Part shown: positions 24,984-35,832 of the stretch, piece by piece
Numbering within the stretch: the stretch's first letter is position 1
How the letters are laid out: the number at the start of each line of letters is the position of its first letter
DNA from: Pyrenochaeta sp. MPI-SDFR-AT-0127
Taxonomy: Eukaryota > Ascomycota > Dothideomycetes > Pleosporales > Cucurbitariaceae
Assembly (NCBI GenBank): GCA_020747015.1
Contig: JAGTJM010000001.1
Span: 1,364,001 to 1,428,000 of the forward strand
Direction of reading: 5' to 3'
Length of the DNA: 64,000 bases
Position numbers and translations under genes: made by a program
The notes under the pieces: model-generated
The model's input: the letters and a program-made list of their open reading frames with translations, nothing else
What the model was told of the DNA's origin: nothing
Database searches by the model: none

Positions 24984-25114
24984 AGTAGCTAGAGACTTAG
25001 AGTTCTCAGGTAGAGCTTCTAGTAATGTTGCTACTTGTTTGTGAAACTTTATAATCACTGGAGAAAAGTCTAAGAGATGTTGTACAATAAAAGGAGGTTT
25101 AGCCCCTACACTCC

Positions 25115-27138
25115 TCACCCGTCCGCATGATAGTATTCATCCCATCCCCTGCCACTTAGTAAATGTATGCCGTCGCCTGTGTCAACCAATTTGACCTGCA
25201 TGCCTTCAGCTGCACTTTCCATTTCCGCGAGCTGGAGCACCTTCCCACAAGCTTCTTTTTCTCGGTTTGTCAGTCCATGGAAGAGTAGTGGTAAATTTGA
25301 GCGTCTCCAATCCAAATCATCCCGTGTTGCCAGTGCAGTGACAACCACAAAAGTCACGCTTCCAAAAACAAGAACAGCAGGTAGCGAGAGGCGCCACCAG
25401 GCTATTCTGTAGTAGAAGATGAACTGGTAAACATTCCCCATCGTATAACTCGGCCGAGATGCTCTATCAGCGCCGACAATATTTCCTAGACGAATTACTT
25501 GCGTCATTCCCGCAGCAATGTTCGTGAAGAGCTGATTGATATTCACAAAGAAAATCTCTCGATTGCTGCCCGGCCTATCGACAAGACCGTTAATATTCGC
25601 GATGAAATTGTTCAAGGGCGTCCAATCCGTCGCATTTGCAGTTGTGTTGTCGGGCGCTGAAAACAAGTTGCCGCGCAGACCTCTCTGTGGACTAAGAATG
25701 AAGTTTTGGATACCATGGTGTGCATTGACACTGACGGTTGATATGCACTGTTCTTGGTAGAGAGTTGGATTTTGCTCTTCGGTGACAGTGCGATTATTGA
25801 TCCAGCACTCGCTAGGGACACATTTGAAAGTCTTGTTTCCATCGTCGACGGTCCAATTCCAATGGACATAGATTCCTTCCTCTTGCAAAGCTTGGTCCGT
25901 GGTTTGATCGATTTTGGCTTCAAGGGTATTGAGTAACCAGATCAAGATACACTCTATTCCTATTGGCGCTTGCCCTTCCCAAGCATCTACGAGCATTGCT
26001 GTTCGAGAAATCAAAGGCGAATAAATACCGTCGAACAGCTCTTGGTCATAATCGGTGTAAGAGTTTGCCGTGATAAGCATTCGTGCGTCTGTGTAGCTCG
26101 CCGAGGTATTGAGTCTTAGATCAGTACCAGGAATAGTCCATGCTGGAGACTCTCCTCCTGTTTTTGTAACAGTTTCGGATCTATCCAGGCAAAGTGCGCC
26201 GACACCGAGGTTCTGATATCGGCCAAACTCGCAGGTCCCAGTTGGACAGTACACCACCGGTGTCGCTGATATTGCCCTCTCCAGGCCATTCATAAAGGAC
26301 ATGCCAAATGTGATACCGTTGATCATCTCGATCGTCGCCCAGGGTTCTGTGGTGGCGATCAAAGTTTCGTACGAGTCGTACCGACTAGTCTTTGCAAGTC
26401 TTGTAGTGTTTGTAGTGTATCGTGCATCAAAATTTGTCGCAACAACATTGTTTTGTGTTACTGTCATGCCCTCTTTGCGATACGGGAATGTGTTTAACTC
26501 TCTCCGTTGAGGCATGAGTATAGAATTCTGGATGAGTGCATCGATGGGTAAAGTTAGTATCATAAGAGCAGCTCCGAAAGCCACCCAATGTCTGAGATTA
26601 ATCTCGTTAGCGATGGAATTTGCTTTCAAGGACAAACAGCGTCTTACTTGCACTTGACCGTCCACAGCAACCAAAGACTTCCTGTCATTCCGCGACTCGC
26701 CTCATCGAATCTCTCCAGATCGATCAGTCGTCTCTTGTCCTGGAACCAACTCCACTTCAATTGTCCGATTGCTGTTGCAACAGGTAGTAGCATACATGCC
26801 CGCATCACAGCACTCAGAAACGATAGGATCGGATATATTCCCGGTCTTTTGATTGAATCTCCTTGAGAGACTGCGGATGCAGTGCCATACGGCTTACCGT
26901 CATGTTTATACAATATGACGATAATGACAACGAACAGAGCGACAGAAAACACGCTTGATAAGGCTTCGAGAATCCAGAATCTGTTGAGAGAGTGCGCTGA
27001 CGGGAAAAATGATCGAACTCTCGAAAATCGGATCATAGGTTGCGGAGCAGGTCCAGGAGTTTGATCATCGAGGTGACGTTGATCACGCATCCGAAGCAAA
27101 AATGGTTGCTTGGCCTCGCGCGATCGTTGTTGCAACAT
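25115..27138 (-). CDS. DUF3176 family membrane protein
   Basis: Two exons, 27138-26648 and 26591-25115, with a 56-nt intron (GTAAGA donor, GCTAAC branch, TCTCAG acceptor), encode 655 aa. The N-terminal third carries the DUF3176 signature: a tryptophan/leucine-rich first membrane segment near ILEALSSVFSVALF, a second segment, then QLKWSWFQ-K-RRLIDLERFDEASRG and GSLWLL. A third segment (HWVAFGAALMILTLPID) precedes a large Cys-containing domain with several NxS/T sites, and a last membrane span (VLVFGSVTFVVVTALA) leads to a cytosolic tail. The family is abundant in filamentous ascomycetes and has no known function. A membrane sensor with a large outside domain is a reasonable guess. Confidence 0.85.
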
Positions 27139-27900
27139 TATAGTACTTGGGTGACCAAAAGGTCGGTTTATTTTCGATGTCTGGAGTTTAAATCAGTTGT
27201 TAAACTTGGAGTCAATCTTCTTTGATGAACACGTGCGTACATGAGCCACGCGCCCAACATGCTACTCCACCATGTTCTTGTGTTTAGAGGCTGTCGTGTC
27301 AGTCCAGCCCCAATCTAGGCAGCTGAAGAGTGAAAAAAAATAGCAAACTCTGAATGGTCGGCACGTTCCGAGCATCCTAGACATGGCTTGCGATACCCGG
27401 TAGGATGACTGTGGCTGTGCCTCGCATTTGCTTGCAATACGAACGACGTAAATGAGTCAAGCTTCCCAAAGAAATGTGGATCTCATGCTGTATTCATGGT
27501 GCTTCAAATAGGTATGTCTACTAGTTTCAAGGCTGGGAGGTGCATGTCGAATTTTGGAGGTGCGTGAGGATATAGTTAGGCAAAGTACCTACAGGCACAA
27601 GTTCCTGAAAACAGGGTCACTTGGGTCCGCAATCCCCTGTCACGGGTCACATCAAAAAATTACGAATTCATCGAACTCTAGGTTTTGTTGGATCTTGCAG
27701 CTCATATTGTCTATGTATTGCACAATAGGCTGTCGTGAAGGTCAGACCTTTTTTGCCTTTTATCAGCTCGTGAAACAAAATGAATGCCATATCCCCAAAG
27801 ATCGAAAAGACGAGCCTTTGATGTAGTAGTGCAAAATGTGGTAACAGGATTTGCTTGATTGTTCCCCAGATTGATGTAGAATAAGCGATGATCTAATAAT
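27139..27900. other. Spacer
   Basis: About 760 bases between the DUF3176 start and the 3' end of paralogue 2. Nothing recognisable is seen. Confidence 0.4.
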
Positions 27901-29031
27901 TCATTTTCGTGATACTTTCGCCTTGTCAAATGTACCTACTTTTACAATTGATTGCCTTTCTCTCCGCAAGGTTCCATCGATTTTCACAAGAATAGTATAC
28001 ATGGCAACTATCAGAACTGCCGGAACAGCAAACAAGTCGACAATCTGTAGAATGTGGGAGCCGTTCAGCGCCCTCTGGAACGTTTCACGGTAACTGGTAT
28101 GCTCTAACCATAAGCTCGACTTCATTTGGGCGTTATGTGTCGAACTAGACAAGGAGTTTTGCGTTCCATATGCGCCATTTACAATAGCATTCGTAGGTTG
28201 GAGATGTTCTGGCAGGGTAGTGTTTCCAGAATGTGTTGGCTCGGATTGAGGGCCATAGCCGCCAATCACGAGTGAACTGGCAGACTGACGGGCCGTCCAT
28301 TTGTTCAAATTGGCTTCTCTACTGGGAACGATTATGAAGCTTAAGGAGCTCATGTCTGACGGAAGAGATGAGGTGTCTGAAGACACGATGGTTGGTCTTG
28401 GGATGGAGATGGTATGTGACAACGCAGCAGTTTCAATACCGCCAGACACAGTTAGAGTACTCGTTCGACCCATATGATGTGGGAAATAGTATCTCGGTCG
28501 ACCAGCAGCCATAGATGTCTGCGAATCCTGCTTCGACACCGTACTGCTTGATTGCGATACCTCACTGCCAGTCGACTCGGGCGCAGGCGCAAGTCGCGCA
28601 ATCAGCGAATCTAAATGCAGCGAAGCGGACAATGCTTTACAAGCCGGTAATTCCTTCCTGTTCTCTGCATCACAGAACTCAAATACTCTGAGCGTGCTTA
28701 TCATTTGGACCTGCATACTCAACCTCTCAACCTCTTTCGCAAGCCTTCGCGTTTCTTCGTCGTTGCTCTGGTTCCCGCTCTTCTGCAGCTGGTATGACAG
28801 GGGTGCCCATACTCCAAAGAGGATTGCGCACACTGCCCCTGTGATTCGGAGAGTCCAGTCAAACAAGTGCTCAGCAAGAGACTCTAGTCGGTACGTCAAT
28901 GTGACTTTGGACTCATCGTCTGGACCGCTAAATGAAGCCTCCGAGTCTGTGCAGAGAGATCGAATAGATTCTGGGGGCGTGGGCGGTGCCTTGCAGCTGA
29001 AGTGTGGGGGTCCGGATGATCTCCGAGGCAT
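27901..29031 (-). CDS. Membrane protein with TM, coiled coil, Ser/Thr-rich region and C-terminal TM (paralogue 2)
   Basis: A single exon of 376 aa with the same layout as the protein at 16618-17518: TPPES near residue 18; a membrane segment at about 62-81 (GAVCAILFGVWAPLSY); QLQ-GN-SND; a coiled coil at about 92-112; LR-FEFC ending at residue 120, the same position as in paralogue 1; then ELPACKAL. A long Ser/Thr-rich region follows, with a final membrane span (VDLFAVPAVLIVAMYTILV) and a basic tail. The intron found just before PAC in paralogue 1 is absent here. Function unknown. The start ATG at 29031 is the first in the frame. Confidence 0.75.
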   Translation of the reverse strand: MPRRSSGPPHFSCKAPPTPPESIRSLCTDSEASFSGPDDESKVTLTYRLESLAEHLFDWTLRITGAVCAILFGVWAPLSYQLQKSGNQSNDEETRRLAKEVERLSMQVQMISTLRVFEFCDAENRKELPACKALSASLHLDSLIARLAPAPESTGSEVSQSSSTVSKQDSQTSMAAGRPRYYFPHHMGRTSTLTVSGGIETAALSHTISIPRPTIVSSDTSSLPSDMSSLSFIIVPSREANLNKWTARQSASSLVIGGYGPQSEPTHSGNTTLPEHLQPTNAIVNGAYGTQNSLSSSTHNAQMKSSLWLEHTSYRETFQRALNGSHILQIVDLFAVPAVLIVAMYTILVKIDGTLRRERQSIVKVGTFDKAKVSRK

Positions 29032-29358
29032 GATGAGAATGCTGTATGAATAGAAGATGCAGCTCTAGTCATCTCAGCAGATTGGGGGAGGTACGAAGTC
29101 CCCCCAAGACTTGGGCGCTGGGTGTGATGCTTAGATGTGGCGGAGCAACGCCAATGTCGCACATTTTTGGGGGCCACAACATGTCTTTAGGGAGAAATGT
29201 GAAACTTGATACAGCACAAGGAAGCTGAATGTGAACAAAACTTTCTATAAGCTACACTTACAGGCTACAGTACCACTATGAACACAATGAAAAGGTACCC
29301 CATCTGCGTAGTCTACGAATCAGGGGCTCTAGGAGTACATTTGAAGAAAAGGCCGGTC
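29032..29358. other. Short spacer
   Basis: About 330 bases between the start of paralogue 2 and the 3' end of MIC60. It should contain the promoter of the former and the 3' UTR of the latter. No gene. Confidence 0.45.
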
Positions 29359-31365
29359 TTAGTCGATCAAAAGACTGTTCAACCGTGCCTCTGTAGCAAT
29401 TACATCCAACGCTTGCCTAACTTCAAGCACTCTCCTGCACTCACTCAACCAATCCTTGCTCAAAACCTTGGCCCATCCCTGCAGACCATTCATTTCTCGC
29501 GCGGCCGAGTCCAGGTCGCCTTCCTCGAGCAGGACTTCGGTTCGTGCAAGAATGGCTTCTACATCTCCGCCAAGCGCAAGACCTGATTTCTTGAAGAGGA
29601 CCTTGGACATTGCGAGTGAGGCGATGTGGGAAGCAACACCGGCATCTTCGGGGAGGAGGGCAGCTTTCCGGACTTCTGAAGCAACGCGGCGGAAGCGGTC
29701 AATTAGTAGGGCGGAGCTGGGGATGCCGCGCTGGTAGGCGGCGGGGTTGATGCTGGCGATGGCAGCGCTGACAACAGGGTCATCGGCAGCAATCTCCTTG
29801 AGAGCTGCTAGTTCAGAGACGAAAGGCTTGGGCGTAGCTTGAGTCTCAAGTGCGGACTTGACAGCTTCGACGGCAACAACGAGGTGTTGTGTCTTGAGGT
29901 TGGCGTCAACAACCTCGTTCCACTCAGCAGTCAGCTTCTCAAGCTCATGAATCGAGGAGGATAGCTCGTTCAGCTTGCCGAGGCGGCCGTCACGTTCGGC
30001 CTCGACACGATCCCGAACGTTGGCAGTGAAGTTCTTTTGCAGGGTGATGCTTTGCTCGAGGAGCTGGTTCTTAGTCTTCTGCTCGTACACCTTGTGTGCA
30101 GCATCAAGCTCGGACCGTAGCTTCTCCTTGTACGTTTGCGAGAGGCGTTCTCGCTCATTTTCGAACTCCTCTTTCCAATGCGTCTCCTGAGCTTGCATCT
30201 GGTGGTCCAACCGTTGCACAAGTTCTTTGGCAGCCTCGTCGAATTCGCTGTGCGCGGCCTTGACCTTTTCCTCGGCAGTCTTTTGCAGGTCAGTCTTCAA
30301 CAAATGGATATCAGACACAACTTTTCCAAGCTCAGACTTGGCCTTCTCCAACGCCGAGTTGTACTTGCCATCGTGAGCCTTGTCCGCGTTGATGATGGTA
30401 ATGATATCGTTGACGATCTTGACGACGTCCTGGACAACAGGCTCCGAGGCAGAGGGTACGCTGAGGTGGTCGAGCTGCGAGATGGGCTTTGCTGGAGCTG
30501 ACGCTATTTCCTTGACATCTATCTTGGAATCGGCCGTTGTACCCTTAGGGAGCAGCGCATGTTGTGCAGACTCGGTGGGCTTCTCAATCTGTGCCGCCTC
30601 CTGCCTCTTCTCTTGTGTGCTCTTTGATGATGTGTTGGAGCCAACCTTGGGTTGTCCAGCATCGGCCTTTGGAGTGTTGTCGCCAACAGCGCTCACATGG
30701 GGGCCCCTTGATGCGAGATCGCTGCTGGGCCCCTCGGCTTCCCGCGCCTTCAGACCACTCTTGCCAGGAATGGTGACCTTGTTCTCACCAGAAATCTGCG
30801 GGTGTAACCTTGGCTGGCCAGCGCGACCGGGGAAGCGTCTCCTGAATTCACGGTCCTCAAAGTACGCCACGGCGTCCTCGCCGAAGGGGATGTACTCGGT
30901 GAAGAAGTCGTGGAAGTTATCAGAGACCAGCGAGTACCAAACACCGCCGGCATATCCCAGGCCAGACAAGATGGTGAGCCACAGCAGCAGCTTGCGGAGA
31001 ATGCGTCGCTTCTTTGGCTTCGGCGTCTTTGGGTCGGGCGCGACGCTCGCAGAGCCTGGGCCGGTGGGTGGTGTGGTTGCGGGCTGTATGGCGGGTGCGG
31101 AGCGCGATGACGATGGTGCCACTACCGTCTCTGGGGCGGGCGGCGGCTTCGGGATGTCGGCGGCGGGGATGGTCGACTCCTGGATGGGCGAGGGCTTTGC
31201 AGGCGAAATGGACGGCGTGACGGCGGGGGCAGGATTAGGAATGGCCGTGTCGCCAGTCTTCTTGTCGTCGGCATAGCAGCGCTGGACGACGCGCCATTGC
31301 GGGCGGGCCTGGCGGGCCAATGGCCTGGCAGCTGTTCCAGCCCGGAGAATGGAGGCGCGCAGCAT
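29359..31365 (-). CDS. MIC60: MICOS complex subunit MIC60 (mitofilin, formation of crista junctions protein)
   Basis: A single exon of 668 aa. It starts with a mitochondrial targeting sequence (MLRASILRAGTAARPLARQ, rich in Arg and Ala), followed by a Pro/Ala-rich linker to about 115. One inner-membrane span lies at about 124-146 (LLLWLTILSGLGYAGGVWYSL), followed by the conserved FTEYIPFGEDAVAYFE. A long coiled-coil region occupies about 300-480. The C-terminal mitofilin signature ends with GDLDSAAREMNGLQGWAK and a helical tail. MIC60 sits in the inner membrane, faces the intermembrane space and builds crista junctions with MIC19 and MIC10. The length is normal for ascomycetes. It is divergent from the gene at 32107. 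Confidence 0.95.
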   Translation of the reverse strand: MLRASILRAGTAARPLARQARPQWRVVQRCYADDKKTGDTAIPNPAPAVTPSISPAKPSPIQESTIPAADIPKPPPAPETVVAPSSSRSAPAIQPATTPPTGPGSASVAPDPKTPKPKKRRILRKLLLWLTILSGLGYAGGVWYSLVSDNFHDFFTEYIPFGEDAVAYFEDREFRRRFPGRAGQPRLHPQISGENKVTIPGKSGLKAREAEGPSSDLASRGPHVSAVGDNTPKADAGQPKVGSNTSSKSTQEKRQEAAQIEKPTESAQHALLPKGTTADSKIDVKEIASAPAKPISQLDHLSVPSASEPVVQDVVKIVNDIITIINADKAHDGKYNSALEKAKSELGKVVSDIHLLKTDLQKTAEEKVKAAHSEFDEAAKELVQRLDHQMQAQETHWKEEFENERERLSQTYKEKLRSELDAAHKVYEQKTKNQLLEQSITLQKNFTANVRDRVEAERDGRLGKLNELSSSIHELEKLTAEWNEVVDANLKTQHLVVAVEAVKSALETQATPKPFVSELAALKEIAADDPVVSAAIASINPAAYQRGIPSSALLIDRFRRVASEVRKAALLPEDAGVASHIASLAMSKVLFKKSGLALGGDVEAILARTEVLLEEGDLDSAAREMNGLQGWAKVLSKDWLSECRRVLEVRQALDVIATEARLNSLLID

Positions 31366-32106
31366 TGTAGGCTGCCTCCGGATGGCGGGGATGGGGATGG
31401 ACGACGGGGGGGTGGTGATGGTCGTATGCCAGCTTGGAAGAATTGAAGCTCACCAGCGAACAGCGGCAGGGCGCTCGGGCCTGGCCGGAAACACGTCGTA
31501 GCTCCCGGCGCCACTTTACCACCACTTCTTCTTCTTCTACTGCTACATTTACGACCACCCCATGCCAGCCCATTTATTCTCATCGGCTGCCCTGCATCAA
31601 ACACCAGTCTGCTGGTATCACTACTAATTAACCTGTCATTCTCCTTGTGCAACAGCAGCCGTGAAGACTCCACTCCCCACTCTGATACCAGGCCTCTGCA
31701 ACCAGCAGCACCCATCCATCCGTGATTCACTGCACAACGCACTCGCTGACCCCCTCGCATTCCTTCTTTCTGACCCGTCTCAAACCTCTCCTCTCGTTTC
31801 TTCTTCTCCTAAGCCCGACTGAAACGCGCTGAGTGAGCACAGCCACCCGCATCACCAAACCTGCAACGTCATCGGATGACTCTTGCACGAGCCCACCAGG
31901 CAGCCATTTCCAGCCCGTGAACCACCTCGACGCCCACCCGGCCTGCTGGGAGTCCATCACCGACAGACCCATTACTCGTATCTTGCAGCTGCTGCAGCTG
32001 CATGTGGCTTTATCCTTCTTGCAGATCATCTCCTGCATATACTACCTCACTGCCTTTGAACTCTGTGCTTCTCACTGAACCTCTCCCTCCCACCATCTCA
32101 GCAGCC
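31366..32106. promoter_or_regulatory. Divergent promoter region of MIC60 and the 207-aa hypothetical gene
   Basis: 741 bases between two divergent starts. The part near 31640-31830 is pyrimidine-rich on the plus strand (CTCCT/CTTCTT tracts), a usual feature of fungal housekeeping promoters and leaders. No specific factor site is claimed. Confidence 0.45.
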
Positions 32107-32730
32107 ATGGATGACGGCCCGCCTCCAGGAACCCGCTCGCGTGACGAGCCCGGTTACAGCTACGACCTCAGCAACGCTGTATACGGCATGCTCCCGTCAC
32201 GCGCCACCGACATGTCCCCACGCAGATCTTGCGCCTCTTCCCCCAGCCGAAAGAAGGCCATGAAGCGACAACGTAGCGTCGATACCTTGGGTGTCTCGCA
32301 GCGCAGCATCTCTCTCGGCCTCCACTCTGCGACTCCCTCATGGCTCCCGCAGCCCAAGAAGCGCAGCCTTCTCCAGCACGATCAGCGCATGGAGCTTCAT
32401 CAAAGCACATGTCTGAACCTCAACTTGGCCTCAGACGGCAGCACCGAGTCCGACCTGTGGATCCTACCCGACTTTGACGACTGGGAGCTCGAGACGGAGC
32501 AAAAAGCACCACCAAAACGATTGGGCGAGTGGGCACCCCTACTCCGACGGGCCGCAAACTCGAACCTCGAACGTCTACGTGCACGACTGGAGGGAGATGG
32601 GTGGGCCTTTGTTGGCGGCAAGTACGAAGAGGACAAAAAGGTACTTCAGGAGGAAGCGAGTCAGACCGAAGAGAGTGTGGATGAGGAGTTTGATGTCGTG
32701 ATTCTGCCAGCTGTGCAGGTCTCATGTTAG
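32107..32730 (+). CDS. Hypothetical protein, 207 aa
   Basis: A single exon. The ATG at 32107 (MDDGPPPGTRSRDEPGYSYD) is preferred to upstream in-frame codons because of its context (GCAGCCATGG) and the change to a coding-like composition. The first 80 residues are rich in Ser, Arg and Lys, with SPRRS and SPSRKK stretches that look like phosphorylation or nuclear-import sequence. A more ordered middle follows (LWILPDFDDWELE, then LGEWAPLLRRAANSNLERLRARLEGDGWAFVGGKY). An acidic end (EESVDEEFDVVILP) precedes the stop. No domain is recognised. The DDWE and W-F repeats could be short interaction motifs. Divergent from MIC60. Confidence 0.6.
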   Translation: MDDGPPPGTRSRDEPGYSYDLSNAVYGMLPSRATDMSPRRSCASSPSRKKAMKRQRSVDTLGVSQRSISLGLHSATPSWLPQPKKRSLLQHDQRMELHQSTCLNLNLASDGSTESDLWILPDFDDWELETEQKAPPKRLGEWAPLLRRAANSNLERLRARLEGDGWAFVGGKYEEDKKVLQEEASQTEESVDEEFDVVILPAVQVSC

Positions 32731-33204
32731 CCAAGGATCTCTTTCTCTCTTTGTCCAACTTCTTCTTTTCTTGTCCATATCACGGTCTTTCCCCACTGCC
32801 GTCTTTTACGACTCACGATCTTCCGTCCACCCTGTCCCTTCTCCTTTCCTCACAATGATACCCCAAGACACTGTACCACCACTACTCCATGTAACGGTCG
32901 CTATTCACGATACCCTGTACGAATCCGCGACATTCTCGGGCCTTTTTCTTCATAGATAACACATTACCTCCTCTTCTCCTTAATCATGTAGTTTGGTGTC
33001 AAATGTGCCTGCGCCTATGTTACACATTGTGCATGGGGATAGCAAATGCAATGTATTAAAATTCTTAACTACTTTTTCTACATCTAATATATATGCAACT
33101 GCCAAGATGTACTCTGTACAAAGTCTCGACACAAAAAAACAACAACCAACCGACCAACCCCCCCCCCCCCTCCCTGCTAGTTCTCTCCAATGCGTCGAAT
33201 GCAG
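32731..33204. other. Convergent spacer with a poly-C tract
   Basis: Between the 3' end of the 207-aa gene and that of SAC1, presumably 3' UTRs. It contains a run of twelve C at 33159-33170 preceded by an ACCAACCGACCAACC-like stretch. Confidence 0.5.
33159..33170 (+). repeat. Homopolymer of twelve C
   Basis: Twelve consecutive C, directly visible, just downstream of SAC1. Runs of this length are prone to length change and sequencing error. Confidence 0.95.
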
Positions 33205-35430
33205 CTATTCGATTCTCTTCTTGCCCTCCTCAAGACCGAGGAGTCGTGCATCGCTCTTTCCGCGCTCATGTCTCGTGCCCACCAGCGGCCCAACAACAGC
33301 GCTGTTCGACACCTTGGAGAGCGTGTCTTGGTAGGACTCTATCTGTGCAGGGAGACGGTTGAGCTTTGGCCAGTTGACCTGTGCATCGGTTAGTATGCCC
33401 ATGTTTTTTTTTCTTCAGAGCATGCAACCTTGGTGAAACTTACATAAAGTGTTCCGTTGCTCCAGATAAAGTTGAAGCACACACCCGCTGCGACGAGCGA
33501 AAACAGCAGCAGAAGTCGGAGGGGCCAGATAGCTGACTCTGGTGCTCGGCGAGTCAGGCTGCCGACGAAAATGAAGAAGATGCTTGCGGCAAGAATATAC
33601 GGTATGGACTGGATGAAGAGGGGTCTTCGGTCTGCAAAGAGAAGTTGGCCGCCAATGCCAGAGTCACCTGGTAGATACGTCCCCAGGAAGAGATCGAAAG
33701 CATCTTGCCTTGGCCCGTCGCGGAAGTTGTTGAGGCAGTAGCGCGTGATAGAGTTGTTCAAGTCCTGCAGAGCGCCCTGCTTGGTGCGGATACCGAGACG
33801 TGTAAAGTCGGTCTTGAGAGCGCCAGTTCCAGAATAAGATTTCGATACAACGTCGGCATTGTCGGCCCACACGTTGCGGAAGAGGAACTCAAACGCCTTG
33901 TCTTCCTCTGCACTTTCACCTTCGCCCATCAACCCCAGATCGATAAGCATGCGCGAGAGAATAAAGCGGCCAATCATACTCTGGACCACATTTGTGCGGT
34001 CAAGACAGTCCATGCAGTTTGTCCGAACAACAGCGGTCTGGTGCCGCCGGACTTCGACTCGGCCTGCCTCGCCAGGCATGTCTATACCACGGAAGTAGCC
34101 GTGCTTGATGACGTCTGGTGCGAGCTGATCCATCAAGAGCTTTGCACGGTCCCATCGCAGACCTTTGGTCTCGTTGTGGAAGTCGAAGTAAATGTAGTGC
34201 AAGCGGTCATAGGCGGTCTGCGCATTGGCTGACTCAATGAGATGGAACTTCTCCGAGGTGATTCTGTCACCCTCCACGTTCTCAACTGGCGAGTTTACCA
34301 GGTAGTCAACCATCTGCTCGTACGCCTCCTTGACCCTCTGTTCACGCCCTTTCTGGTTGACGAGATTGACGAGCCAGTTGTCGCCGTAGAGTCGTATCTG
34401 TTCAGCGAAGTGCTTCTTTGCTGCTGGCAGGGCGCCCTCGACGCCTCGTACCTGCAGTGTGGGAGTATACTTCAAGGTGTTGATCTCCGCCCAGTACACG
34501 GGAACGCTTCCTCTTGTCTGCACGTATGCAAGGACCTGCGTCTCCTTACCAGTATTGCTGCCAGCGACCCCATTTTGAGTCGATCCAAAGCCGCCTGGGC
34601 CGCCAGAGGCACTGTCGTTGAGTATGATTGTCTGCTCTGTCTCGTTGAAATTGGACACGTTGCCATTCTCGTCAATGCCACGCGAAAAGTATCTCGTTCC
34701 GGCTTTCAGTCGTGACCGCCGAGTGATCAAGATGAAGGTGAGCGGGGTACCCTTGATCGATGTGTTCTTGATTTCCAGCATGCCATACATGACAGGCAGG
34801 ATGTAAGGGTCCACATCTGGTTGCTGGCCACTTGAGTGCCTTCCATATCCGCTGTTGAGGCCTCCTCGGAAGTCTACGAGGTCGCTGGACACAAATCGGT
34901 TCCAAAAGAAGCGGTCGTCGGCACGCTTCCAGAGGGGTGTAGAGGGATCGAGATGCGCCTGGCGCTGGAAGCTGTTTGTTATGTCAAAGGAGTAGGAGAA
35001 GAACAGCGGTGACGTCTTGATGAGGGTCTTGAGGAGGGCGAGGTAGTTGTCCTCGTCCGGGTCGTGCAGCGGGCGTTCACGCAATGGCAGGAATTCAGTC
35101 GTGATGACTCTGTAGATCATGTGACCTTTTATCCTGCCCATGGGCTGCGCCTTTGTAATGACGATGATGTACTTGTCTTTGTATGCATCAGTCTCCCGCT
35201 CTCTCAAAGCCTGGGGCACATGTACCTAGTCGCAGCTTGATGATGCCCAGGATGCCTGCCACGCTCGACACGCGCTTGGAGCCCAGAAGCTTGCCATCGT
35301 GCAGGCGGAGGTCACCGGACGGACGCTCTACTACCAGTGTCGGCGCAGAGGGTGACGATGGGGAGGAGAAGGCATAGTGCGAGGGCGACGAGTGCACATT
35401 GATGTCGCGGTACGGCAGGGCAGAGCCCAT
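33205..35430 (-). CDS. SAC1: Phosphoinositide phosphatase Sac1
   Basis: Three exons, 35430-35226, 35176-33444 and 33378-33205, with introns of 49 and 65 nt (donors GTACAT and GTAAGT, the second with a CTAAC branch), encode 703 aa. The Sac domain is complete: KYIIVITKAQ near the start, then the CX5R catalytic motif CMDCLDRT at C456-R462. Two C-terminal membrane segments (IQSIPYILAASIFFIFVG and LRLLLLFSLVAAGVCFNFIW) fit the ER/Golgi-anchored form. The last exon adds VNWPKLNRLPAQ. Sac1 dephosphorylates PI4P at ER and Golgi and at membrane contact sites. The first intron splits LRL-DKYI exactly. The protein is somewhat longer than yeast Sac1 because of a Gly/Ser-rich insert (ASGGPGGFGS region). 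Divergent from the Rab5 gene. Confidence 0.95.
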
Positions 35431-35832
35431 TGTGGCGGGAGATATGTCCAGACGGTGCAGTACTCTGCGCTGCACTGCGAGGGCGTTGTATACAGCTATT
35501 CACTGGGGCGTGGGGGAGGATTGGGCGTGTTGTCGCAATGTGTTTTCTATGAACGCCATGCAAGCGTTTCGTCATGGGCGGCCACTGCGGCGAAAGGGTC
35601 CGGCTTGTGCGCTAAGGGCCAAGCACGCGCGCAGCACCTCGTCACCGCAGCAGCCAGCCCTTTCATTCATCGTGTACTTTCAACCTCCCTCCCCCCGTTA
35701 AGAGTTGCCCAGCCCCGTCCACCACCGTCTGCTGCCGAAGTGCCTCGACGCCTCGGCCATCCCATCCCGCACACCTCGACCAGCCCTCCAAACCTCGACC
35801 CCCGACCCGATAGCGCCGCGTCACCTCTCAAC
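35431..35832. promoter_or_regulatory. Divergent promoter of SAC1 and the Rab5 gene
   Basis: 402 bases between the two starts, including a GC-rich part near 35580-35650 and a CCTCCCTCCCCCC tract near 35690. It must serve both genes. No named factor site is claimed. Confidence 0.5.

Noticed and set aside
30380..31276. 298-codon plus-strand frame
   Set aside because: Lies wholly antisense to MIC60; explained by MIC60 codon composition.
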